Shown: positions 1 through 5,642, counted from the first letter of the stretch. The stretch is DNA of 5,642 nucleotides from Phycisphaerales bacterium UBA966 (GCA_002292895.1 DBCE01000150.1:1145-6786); one strand, 5' to 3'. Numbers and translations: made by a program. Notes: generated by a model from the letters alone, not told the origin.

Positions 1-455
1 GCCCAGTCGCGTGACTCGGTGCGGTCGATGAACTCTTTCACGGTGATTTGGTTGTTGAGATATGCATCAACAATCGGCTGCTCGTTCCGCTCCAGCATCT
101 CCAAGGAGACGGCGCTGCCCGGCCACATGGCGAACACCTCATCAACAATTGCCTGCTGCACACCGTGCGCATTGGGGTCGTCATGTTGTTCACCAACCAC
201 CACAATGTCCGCCCAGCGGATGCCGCTGGAGAGCGCGTACCAATCGAGCGGCGCGCCGTTGTCTCCTCGGAACATCGCCAAGCTGCGCGGACCACTTTGG
301 ACGCGCGGGACCAGCGTGGAGCCAGGCTCCGGCGCCCAGTACCAGATGGGATCTTCATACGGATTGCGCGTGCATGCAGCCAACGTTGCACACGCGGCCA
401 ACGCCATAAACGCGCGGGCATGCATGGCGGTGGTCAGGCTGGCACTTCGCTTCAT
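1..455 (-). CDS. ChaN-family lipoprotein, N-terminal part (3' end beyond window)
   Basis: The ATG at 455-453 opens a frame that stays open to base 3, giving 151 residues with no stop, so the C-terminal part lies outside the window. A basic start (MKR), a hydrophobic stretch at about residues 15-27 and a lipobox LAAC (Cys28) predict a signal peptidase II lipoprotein; residue 29 is Thr. The mature part carries the ChaN/DUF399 hallmarks: VVVGEQHDDPNAHGVQ at about 85-100, with His91, Asp92 and His97, and SLEMLERNEQP at 117-127, followed by a Tyr/Leu-rich helix and a Trp. Family members are outer-membrane or periplasmic lipoproteins; the Campylobacter ChaN binds haem and is linked to iron uptake, but function elsewhere is poorly known. 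The frame starts 18 bases after the ATPase stop, with no visible ribosome-binding site, and looks like the last or a late gene of the Lol-type operon. The family call is fairly secure; haem binding here is inference. Confidence 0.82.
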   Translation of the reverse strand, partial: MKRSASLTTAMHARAFMALAACATLAACTRNPYEDPIWYWAPEPGSTLVPRVQSGPRSLAMFRGDNGAPLDWYALSSGIRWADIVVVGEQHDDPNAHGVQQAIVDEVFAMWPGSAVSLEMLERNEQPIVDAYLNNQITVKEFIDRTESRDW

Positions 456-473
456 GCGGGCATTGTAGGTACT

Positions 474-1199
474 TCAGGCGACGCGTCCATCAACAAGATG
501 TACGGTGCGATCGGCGCGTGCGGCAATCCACTGGTCGTGGGTGACCATCACCACGGTCAGCCCGGCACGGTGCTGTTCGGCAATCATGTCCAGGATGGTG
601 TCACCGGTCTTGGCGTCCAGGTTTCCCGTGGGTTCGTCGGCAAGCAGCACGTCCGGATTGTGCATCAGGGCACGCGCAATGGCAACGCGTTGCCGCTCGC
701 CGCCGGAGAGCTCTGCTGGCCGGTGGCGGAAGCGGTGCGAAAGTCCAAATCGATCCAGCAACATGCGTGCGCGGTCGCGAATCTCGCCTTGGCGGCGCAT
801 CCATTCAAACCGCCCGATACCAATGGTGGCGGGAAGCAGCGTGTTCTCCAAGACATTCAGTTCCGGCAACAAGTGATAGAACTGAAACACGAACCCAATG
901 TGTTCATTGCGATAGCGATCAAGGCGCGATTGGCTGTAGCCGCCGACATGCTCGCCCCGAAAGGTGACCGTTCCGGAATCCGCGCGATCAAGTCCACCAA
1001 GGAGGTGTAAGAGCGTGCTCTTACCGCTGCCACTTGAACCCAAGATCGCCACCCATTCACCTGGCTTCACATCAATCGACGCGCTCTTGAGGACCGGCAC
1101 TTCCACACGCCCCATGCGGTAGGTCCGAACAACATCGCACGCGGAGAGCAATACTCCTTCAGCGGCGTGGGGCGGGGTGCTATGCGGATGCATGGTCAT
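474..1199 (-). CDS. lolD: LolD-type ABC transporter ATP-binding protein
   Basis: This is a complete 241-residue ABC ATPase, close to the usual LolD length of about 230. Visible in order: A-loop region YRMG (27-30), Walker A GSSGSGKS (54-61), Q-loop Gln106 within FVFQFYHLLPELNVLEN, signature LSGGERQ (164-170), Walker B VLLADEP (184-190, Glu189 catalytic), D-loop GNLD (192-195) and H-loop His221. The FQFYHLLPELNVLEN and DEPTGNLD strings are typical of the LolD/MacB/FtsE branch. It would hydrolyse ATP on the cytoplasmic face to drive the FtsX-type permease encoded 24 bases upstream; that pairing is what favours LolD over a generic call. Start: ATG at 1199-1197; a second in-frame ATG at 1193-1191 (residue 3) is equally possible. 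Neither has a purine-rich Shine-Dalgarno sequence. The roughly 15-residue N-terminal extension before the fold is weakly conserved in character. MacB-like or another substrate specificity cannot be excluded. Confidence 0.9.
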   Translation of the reverse strand: MTMHPHSTPPHAAEGVLLSACDVVRTYRMGRVEVPVLKSASIDVKPGEWVAILGSSGSGKSTLLHLLGGLDRADSGTVTFRGEHVGGYSQSRLDRYRNEHIGFVFQFYHLLPELNVLENTLLPATIGIGRFEWMRRQGEIRDRARMLLDRFGLSHRFRHRPAELSGGERQRVAIARALMHNPDVLLADEPTGNLDAKTGDTILDMIAEQHRAGLTVVMVTHDQWIAARADRTVHLVDGRVA

Positions 1200-1223
1200 A
1201 GGTTTCAGTCAGTCGGGGTTCAG

Positions 1224-2912
1224 TTACTCGTAACGAAGCGCTCGCACCGGATCAATATCTGCGGCGCGTGCTGCGGGTACCGCCGCTCCAAGGACGCTAA
1301 ACACAATGGCTCCAACGGCAGTGATCCATGCATTGTTCCAGTCCATTTCACTTGGAATGGTGGCGAAGTAGTAGACCGCTGGATCCCAAATCAGGAAGCC
1401 GCGATGCAAGACCAATCCAGTACCGATGCCCACCAGGGCAAGGGTGGCCACCGTCCACAGCAGGACGCTCAAGATGCGTGACCGGGTCAGCGCGCGCACG
1501 GTGAGTGCAGCGGAGCCGGCGGCAAGCAGGAAGAACGTGACATAGAGCCACGGGGGCGCGTCGTTTCCCAGTGCCATGTGAATGGCATTGATGTTGCGAA
1601 TCACTAGCCACGCCAGCACGATTCCGACGCCTGAACCAACCATGCCAATGGTGAGTCCATAGCGAAGGAAGATCCACAGTACGCCCATGCGGCTTGCGCC
1701 GATCGCGCGCAGAATGCCAATGTCGCGCGTCTTTTCGCTGACGATCGACCAGAAGATCGCCAAGATCAATCCTGCGCAGACGAGGTAGGTGATCGAGAAC
1801 AAGATGCGCATCATCTGACGCTCTTTCTCAACCGGTGCAATGAGGTCGCGCAGGCGTTGCTCCCAGGTCATGATGGAGACATACTCTGCGGCGGGCGGTC
1901 GAGTGCGCACGTTTGGATCGGCGGACTTTTGCAAATAGAACTGTTCGTAGGCTTCTGCAACTTGCACGCGCAATTCATCGGGAGTCACGCCCTCTTTGGC
2001 GCGCACCAAGATCTGCGTGGCGCGCGCGGGCGATGTACCGATCACTGGATAGTTGCCAGAGGCATCCGGTACTGCCGTGGTATCCACGATGGGTGCTTCG
2101 TCCAATCGAAGCAGCTCTTGGCCTTCTTTCAGTGGAATGAATACGCGGTTCTTATCCACTTGAAACACGCCGGACATGACTTCGTTGACCACTTTGAAGA
2201 CGCGGCTGTTGGACTGTGAAACAGTGCCTTTTTCACTGATTGGCACCAGCGTCACAGTGATCTCATGATTGGGCATCCACCACATCGAGTTGCGTGGTCG
2301 ATAGCTGCCATCGCGCTGCCGCTGATTGACGATCGAGACGTGCATGCCCAAGAGTGCACCCGGGCGACCAGTGGCGCGGTCGCGCAGCACTTTGGCATCT
2401 TCATAGAGCCCGCTCAGGTCTTGTTGGCGACGTGGGTCGTCTTCCGCCATCGTCAGTGCTTCTTGCGCGCTCGCTGCGGGCTTCCACCAAATGGTGCGAT
2501 CCAGTTCAGTGACCTGCGAGAACGTTTCTGGCTCAATCGCCCACACCTGCGCGGTGACGACGTCTTTGTTGGGTCCGCCCGGGTACGGCATCCGCAGCAA
2601 TCCGTAGGTGTCCACCAGCGGTGTGGCCGCAGCCGCGCCGGGAAGTTTCAGAACGTCGGCAATGAACTCCTTGTAGTAGGGAATTCCTTGCACGGGGTAA
2701 CTGATCACCACATCCCCCATCAGCGTGCGACCCGAGGCGCGCAGGTTGTCAAGGAACCCGCTCATGACGCTCACCACAATGACCACCAGTGCCACACACA
2801 GACCAACCGCGGCGACGGCGATGAGTGGAATGATCCGCGTGGAGAGATAGCGGCGAACAAGGAGTTGGGTGTAGACGGCCAAGGTGCCGAATCGTAGAGG
2901 TTTCAAGAACAC
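1224..2912 (-). CDS. LolC/LolE-type (FtsX-family) ABC permease
   Basis: From the GTG at 2912-2910 the protein has 562 residues, well above the roughly 400-415 of proteobacterial LolC/E. Layout: an RRYLSTR motif and first membrane helix at about 28-53 (ending VSVMSGF, typical of the family), a large extracytoplasmic domain at about 54-368, a helix at 369-391 followed by EKTRDIGILRAIGAS (393-407, the cytoplasmic loop that couples to the ATPase), a helix at 411-436, two extra hydrophobic segments at about 455-475 and 480-502, the motif WDPAVYYF (509-516), a last helix at about 529-550 and the classic end RALRYE. It should form an inner-membrane dimer with the ATPase encoded just downstream and move lipoproteins out of the membrane; substrate is inferred. 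No second permease gene is visible, so a homodimer is likely. The frame extends to a GTG at 2975, but that would overlap the divergent glycosyltransferase start by 10 bases, so I prefer 2912; a TTG at 2906 is also possible. Confidence 0.85.
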   Translation of the reverse strand: MFLKPLRFGTLAVYTQLLVRRYLSTRIIPLIAVAAVGLCVALVVIVVSVMSGFLDNLRASGRTLMGDVVISYPVQGIPYYKEFIADVLKLPGAAAATPLVDTYGLLRMPYPGGPNKDVVTAQVWAIEPETFSQVTELDRTIWWKPAASAQEALTMAEDDPRRQQDLSGLYEDAKVLRDRATGRPGALLGMHVSIVNQRQRDGSYRPRNSMWWMPNHEITVTLVPISEKGTVSQSNSRVFKVVNEVMSGVFQVDKNRVFIPLKEGQELLRLDEAPIVDTTAVPDASGNYPVIGTSPARATQILVRAKEGVTPDELRVQVAEAYEQFYLQKSADPNVRTRPPAAEYVSIMTWEQRLRDLIAPVEKERQMMRILFSITYLVCAGLILAIFWSIVSEKTRDIGILRAIGASRMGVLWIFLRYGLTIGMVGSGVGIVLAWLVIRNINAIHMALGNDAPPWLYVTFFLLAAGSAALTVRALTRSRILSVLLWTVATLALVGIGTGLVLHRGFLIWDPAVYYFATIPSEMDWNNAWITAVGAIVFSVLGAAVPAARAADIDPVRALRYE

Positions 2913-2928
2913 GATGGGGCTCTGAAGG

Positions 2929-2965
2929 CGGTACCCTTGTTCATCCCGCGGCGGCGCGGGTACCG
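2929..2965. promoter_or_regulatory. Inverted repeat in the divergent leader, abutting the glycosyltransferase ATG
   Basis: The 8-base arm CGGTACCC at 2929-2936 is perfectly repeated inverted as GGGTACCG at 2958-2965, with 21 bases between, and the right arm ends one base before the ATG at 2966. Each arm has the self-complementary core GGTACC, so the site reads both as an inverted and as a direct repeat with 29-base spacing. It lies in the only divergent gap of the window. It could be an operator for a dimeric regulator or an mRNA structure; the sequence alone does not decide, and no -35/-10 pair is convincing here. Confidence 0.4.
2945..2960 (+). promoter_or_regulatory. GC-only hairpin just upstream of the glycosyltransferase start
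   Basis: CCCGCG (2945-2950) and CGCGGG (2955-2960) form a perfect six-base-pair, all G-C stem with a four-base loop GCGG, ending five bases before the ATG at 2966. In the plus-strand mRNA it would occupy the place where a ribosome-binding site would sit. Its right arm shares GGG (2958-2960) with the longer inverted repeat, so the two pairings exclude each other. No T-tract follows, so it is not a standard terminator. Confidence 0.4.
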
Positions 2966-4192
2966 ATGGACACACTCGTCACCGTTTCCACCATTCTTGC
3001 GATCGCCTCGGTCACCGAGTGCGTCCTGTGGATGGTGTTGGCGATCCGTGCGGTGCGCGAATGGCGGTGCGCGCTCTTTATTGCCGACGCGCTTCGGCTG
3101 CCCGCCATTCCATTACCGTTGCTGACGGTGGTGATTCCGGCACATAACGAGGAGTTGATGGCTCCCAACTGCGCTCGGAGTGTGCTGGCTTCTGACTATC
3201 CGTCGCTGGAACTGATCTTTGTGCTCGACCGCTGCACCGATGGAACGCGCGCTGCGCTTGAGCCGATTGCTGCAGCCGATTCACGCCTGCGCATTGTTGA
3301 GAATTCATCGTGCCCCACAGACTGGGCCGGCAAGTGCAACGCCGCGCGCGTTGGCGCCGATAACGCCCGCGGCGAACTGATCCTGTTCACGGATGCCGAC
3401 ACCCACTTTGATCCACGGCTGCTGCGCGCTTCCGTGCAACTGTTGCGGTCTCGCGCGTTGTCCATGCTTTCGCTGTTCAGTTCCCCAACGCACAAGCACT
3501 GGTTTGAAATGGTGGTGCAGCCGGTCACCAGTCTCATGCTGCTCAAGCTCTTTCCAATGAAGCGTGCCAATGCAGCCACGGGGCGTCGCCCCTTTGCCAA
3601 TGGCCAATTCATGTTGTTTGAGCGCTCCGCGTACCAAGCGCTCGGCGGGCATGCGGCCGTCAAGGATGATTTGTTGGAAGACCTGGCCTTCGCCCGCAGC
3701 ATGAAGCGCGCCAAGATGGAGCAGGGGGTGGCCGTATCAGACGGCATGCTGGTGGTTTCCATGTACGACTCCTGGAAGGCATTTCAAACCGGATGGAAGC
3801 GGATTTACATCGAAAGCTGCCGGCGTAATCCAGCGCGTCTGCGTAAGGAAGCACTGCAACTCTTGGTGATTGTGGTTGCCATGCCGGCGATACGAACCGC
3901 ATCGGTGATCCTGGCGGCGATCGCGCTTCTTGATGGTCATCCGATGGATGCAGGAACGCGGGCGTTTGCGTTTGGTGCGCTGGCGGTTGGAATCGCCGCG
4001 CCGATCATTCGCTTTGCGACTCTTGCGTGGATCCACCGTACCGCTTCGTTTCCCGTGTGGAGCGCGATGCTCTTTCCGGGGGCAGCCATTGCAGTGGCAC
4101 GCATCTTCTTTGACGGCGCACGTGATCTGAACGCACGCACTCCGGTGCGATGGGGTGGTCGTGAGTATCTCCTTGAACCAACCAATCTTTGA
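2966..4192 (+). CDS. Membrane-anchored family 2 glycosyltransferase (CrtQ/HpnB-like)
   Basis: This is a 408-residue protein with a hydrophobic N-terminal segment (about 5-27), a GT-A fold catalytic domain and a hydrophobic C-terminal third (segments at about 297-322, 333-353 and 362-382). Catalytic-domain motifs: TVVIPAHNEE (54-63), VLDRCTDGT (86-94), WAGKCNAA (120-127), FTDADTHFDP (141-150) with the DAD nucleotide-sugar/metal site, FANGQFMLFERSAYQALGGH (210-229), LLEDLAFA (236-243) with the likely catalytic base Asp239, and QTGWKR (274-279). The order and the membrane architecture match GT2 enzymes of the carotenoid (CrtQ) and hopanoid-associated (HpnB) type, which transfer sugar from a nucleotide sugar to a lipid acceptor on the cytoplasmic membrane face. 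The acceptor here cannot be read from sequence, and no carotenoid or hopanoid genes are in the window. ATG 2966 is preferred because it includes the first membrane segment; no Shine-Dalgarno sequence is visible. It is probably co-transcribed with surE. Confidence 0.82.
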   Translation: MDTLVTVSTILAIASVTECVLWMVLAIRAVREWRCALFIADALRLPAIPLPLLTVVIPAHNEELMAPNCARSVLASDYPSLELIFVLDRCTDGTRAALEPIAAADSRLRIVENSSCPTDWAGKCNAARVGADNARGELILFTDADTHFDPRLLRASVQLLRSRALSMLSLFSSPTHKHWFEMVVQPVTSLMLLKLFPMKRANAATGRRPFANGQFMLFERSAYQALGGHAAVKDDLLEDLAFARSMKRAKMEQGVAVSDGMLVVSMYDSWKAFQTGWKRIYIESCRRNPARLRKEALQLLVIVVAMPAIRTASVILAAIALLDGHPMDAGTRAFAFGALAVGIAAPIIRFATLAWIHRTASFPVWSAMLFPGAAIAVARIFFDGARDLNARTPVRWGGREYLLEPTNL

Positions 4193-4208
4193 GCCAACCA
4201 GTCTTTGA
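4177..4208 (+). repeat. Imperfect 16-base tandem duplication over the glycosyltransferase stop
   Basis: Bases 4177-4192 (ACCAACCAATCTTTGA) and 4193-4208 (GCCAACCAGTCTTTGA) are adjacent copies that match at 14 of 16 positions. The first copy encodes the last residues and the TGA stop; the second lies in the gap before surE and brings a second TGA. It looks like a small slippage duplication. No regulatory role is evident. Confidence 0.7.
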
Positions 4209-4247
4209 AACGCTTGCACTGAAACAACCGAACCAAGCCAGCAATAC

Positions 4248-5036
4248 ATGAGAATTCTTCTTACCAACGACGACGGAATCACCGCACCCGGAATCGCCGC
4301 GCTCTATGACGCGCTGCAAGGCCTCGGTGAAATTCGAGTGGTTGCACCAGCGGACATGCAGAGTGCTTCAAGCCACGGCATCACCTTTCATCATCCACTG
4401 ATGGTGAGTGAAGTGCAGGCCAATCCGCGCATGCGCGGCGTTGCCGTTGAGGGGCGACCCGCGGACTGCGTCAAACTTGCAGCGCGGTGCCTCTGGCAAG
4501 AGTGGTATGGAGTGGGCGCGCGCCCTGATCTGGTGGTGAGCGGCATGAATGCCGGCGCCAATGTTGGCATCAATGTCATTTATTCCGGCACCGTGGGAGC
4601 GGCGGTTGAGGGCGCATTTCTGGGCATTCCCTCCATCGCCGTGAGCTTGCACCTCGGCGACCGCACTAAGACGCAGTTTGCACGCGGTGCGGAGATTGCG
4701 CGCGTCGCCATTGATCGCATCTTGCAACATCCGCTCGATGCGCACCGCGTCATGAATGTCAATGTCCCGCGCACGGAGAGCCCTGACGCACCCATGCCAC
4801 CCATTCGTGTGGCAAAGATGAATGTCTCTGCCGGCGTTGATGGATACGAACGCCGCGTATCGCCGGATGGTCGCACGTACTACTGGCCCAATGGCAACGG
4901 CATGGAGTTTTTCCACACCGCTGAGCACACCGATGTGGAAGCACTGACGGCGCGCTATGTGACCGTCACTCCGCTTTGGTATGACCTCAGCGAACACGAA
5001 ACACTGGATTCGTGGGGCGCACGCCTGAACGGTTGA
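4248..5036 (+). CDS. surE: 5'/3'-nucleotidase SurE
   Basis: This is a complete 262-residue SurE, within the family range of about 250-265. SurE is a cytoplasmic metal-dependent phosphatase that dephosphorylates nucleoside 5'- and 3'-monophosphates and is linked to stationary-phase survival. The N-terminus MRILLTNDDGITAPGI holds metal ligands Asp8 and Asp9; VVAPADMQSASS (31-42) holds Ser39, with Gln38 and Ala40 where E. coli has Arg and Gly; VEGRPADCVKLA (67-78) replaces the usual GTPADCV; VVSGMNAGANVGINVIYSGTVGAAVEG (96-122) holds the fourth ligand Asn101; IPSIAVS follows at 127-133. The C-terminus has GRTYYW and the VTVTPL strand typical of the oligomerisation region. The ATG at 4248 gives the exact family start MRILLTNDDG. 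It lies 55 bases after the glycosyltransferase stop with no promoter or Shine-Dalgarno sequence that I can see. In many proteobacteria surE sits with pcm and nlpD; neither is present here. Confidence 0.96.
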   Translation: MRILLTNDDGITAPGIAALYDALQGLGEIRVVAPADMQSASSHGITFHHPLMVSEVQANPRMRGVAVEGRPADCVKLAARCLWQEWYGVGARPDLVVSGMNAGANVGINVIYSGTVGAAVEGAFLGIPSIAVSLHLGDRTKTQFARGAEIARVAIDRILQHPLDAHRVMNVNVPRTESPDAPMPPIRVAKMNVSAGVDGYERRVSPDGRTYYWPNGNGMEFFHTAEHTDVEALTARYVTVTPLWYDLSEHETLDSWGARLNG

Positions 5037-5039
5037 TGA

Positions 5040-5642
5040 TCAGAACAACAACTGCAGGGTGATACGAACCTTCTCGGTGCCCTTCAAGTCATCGATCTTC
5101 TTTCCTGCGGCTCGCCAGAAGTACAGGGAGTTCTTGAGCACGCCATCAATTTCGCTGTCACCGCTGGAACGATTGAAGAACACATCGACGCACTTGCCGG
5201 TGCTGTCAAAGGTCAACGACACCACCGGTGGTCGGCAATTGGGCAGACTGCTGACTTGTTGCAGCATGGTGAACTGCGGCTTGCGTGGCTTCAGTTGAAC
5301 GCCCTGTGCAGCCACCAGTCGGCCGTTCTTCCAGAGTTTCGGATCAACTTGGGTGGTACTGGTGGCAGGACTCTCCAGGTCCTTCAAGTCGCCTTCGCCG
5401 CCAGTGCCCGGTGTTGGCGAAGGACCACTGCCGCCGGCCTTGCCTGACTCGCCGGGCGCATCAGTCTTTGCTCCATCACGCGGCTTCTCCGTGGATGCGA
5501 TACCGCCACCGGGCTGGGCCGCAGGTGGCTGAATTGCAGGGGTTTCCGGCTTGGGAAGCACCGGCGTGGCGGGTGTCGTTGGCGCGGCGGTCTTGGCAGT
5601 GTCGTCCGGCTTCACAGGAACTGGCAGCCGGTCCGCGGGCGG
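5040..5642 (-). CDS. Proline-rich protein with TonB-like C-terminal domain (5' end beyond window)
   Basis: The frame is open from the right edge to the TGA at 5042-5040, showing 200 C-terminal residues; the true start lies beyond 5642. A GTG at 5615-5613 is in frame, but the proline-rich run continues upstream of it, so it is not a credible start. Visible residues 1 to about 90 are a Pro/Ala/Gly/Thr-rich low-complexity linker with charged residues, as in periplasm-spanning TonB or TolA proteins. Residues about 105-200 look like a TonB-type C-terminal domain: PPVVSLTFDSTGKCVDVFF, then RSSGDSEID (158-166), then an aromatic helix with LYFW and a closing strand VRITLQLLF. TonB transmits proton-motive force from the inner membrane to outer-membrane receptors; whether this divergent copy does so is inference, since no membrane anchor is in view and exbB/exbD are not seen. 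The gene converges on surE with three bases between stops. Confidence 0.68.
   Translation of the reverse strand, partial: PPADRLPVPVKPDDTAKTAAPTTPATPVLPKPETPAIQPPAAQPGGGIASTEKPRDGAKTDAPGESGKAGGSGPSPTPGTGGEGDLKDLESPATSTTQVDPKLWKNGRLVAAQGVQLKPRKPQFTMLQQVSSLPNCRPPVVSLTFDSTGKCVDVFFNRSSGDSEIDGVLKNSLYFWRAAGKKIDDLKGTEKVRITLQLLF

Noticed and set aside
38..421. A 127-codon minus-strand frame over the ChaN-like gene
   Set aside because: It is the neighbouring frame of the true lipoprotein gene. The frame starting at 455 has the signal peptide, lipobox and ChaN motifs, while this one is Arg/Trp/Ser-rich noise.
48..1010. A 320-codon plus-strand open frame
   Set aside because: It lies antisense to the ChaN-like and LolD-like genes, both of which carry clear family motifs. 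Its translation has low-complexity, Arg/His/Gly-heavy composition and no recognisable domain.
1273..1282. Second copy of GCGGGTACCG, also found next to the glycosyltransferase start
   Set aside because: It lies within the 3' end of the permease coding sequence without a matching inverted arm at similar spacing, so it is probably coincidence.
2265..2897. A 210-codon plus-strand open frame
   Set aside because: It is antisense to the permease N-terminal half, has no motif, and is explained by codon bias in a GC-rich gene.
3196..3762. A 188-codon minus-strand open frame
   Set aside because: It is antisense to the catalytic domain of the glycosyltransferase, and its Ser/Arg-rich translation resembles no family.
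4193..4247. Possible promoter or terminator between the glycosyltransferase and surE
   Set aside because: No stem with a T-tract and no convincing -35/-10 pair is visible in these 55 bases.
4368..4997. A 209-codon minus-strand open frame
   Set aside because: It is antisense to surE, whose motifs and start are unambiguous.
5221..5232. Perfect 12-base palindrome ACCACCGGTGGT
   Set aside because: It lies inside the TonB-like coding sequence, where it encodes part of the PPVV strand. A GC-rich palindrome of this size is plausible by chance.

Overview
The window is a compact bacterial stretch with high G+C. It carries five protein-coding genes plus one fragment at each edge in the count below, no RNA genes, no recognisable mobile elements and no CRISPR. 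Gene content and style point to a Gram-negative (diderm) bacterium, most likely Planctomycetota and possibly Phycisphaerae. The reasons are the C-terminal WDPxVYYF...IP...DW signature of the permease, the GANVGINVIYSGTV form of the SurE motif, and the lack of Shine-Dalgarno sequences. That assignment comes from remembered family resemblance, not from a search.

Left half, minus strand, bases 1-2912, read right to left: a LolC/E-type (FtsX-fold) ABC permease, a LolD-type ATPase 24 bases downstream, and 18 bases after that the first half of a ChaN-family lipoprotein that runs off the left edge. The spacing suggests one operon. The first two would form an inner-membrane complex that extracts lipoproteins or drives a related envelope task. 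The third is itself a predicted lipoprotein, so it could be cargo or a functional partner.

Middle and right, plus strand, bases 2966-5036: a membrane-anchored family 2 glycosyltransferase (CrtQ/HpnB-like architecture), then 55 bases later surE, a survival/stationary-phase nucleotidase. These two probably share a transcript. The divergent 53-base gap between the permease and the glycosyltransferase holds a GC-rich hairpin and an overlapping 8-bp inverted repeat that ends directly at the glycosyltransferase start codon.

Right edge, minus strand, bases 5040-5642: the C-terminal part of a proline-rich protein ending in a TonB-like C-terminal domain. It converges on surE with only 3 bases between the stop codons.

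In all there are three complete genes on firm ground (ATPase, glycosyltransferase, SurE), a complete permease with an uncertain start, and two edge-truncated genes. I see ordinary housekeeping and envelope genes rather than a clearly new system. The most unusual points are two extra hydrophobic segments in the permease, the structured divergent leader, and the pairing of a Lol-type transporter with a ChaN-like lipoprotein.
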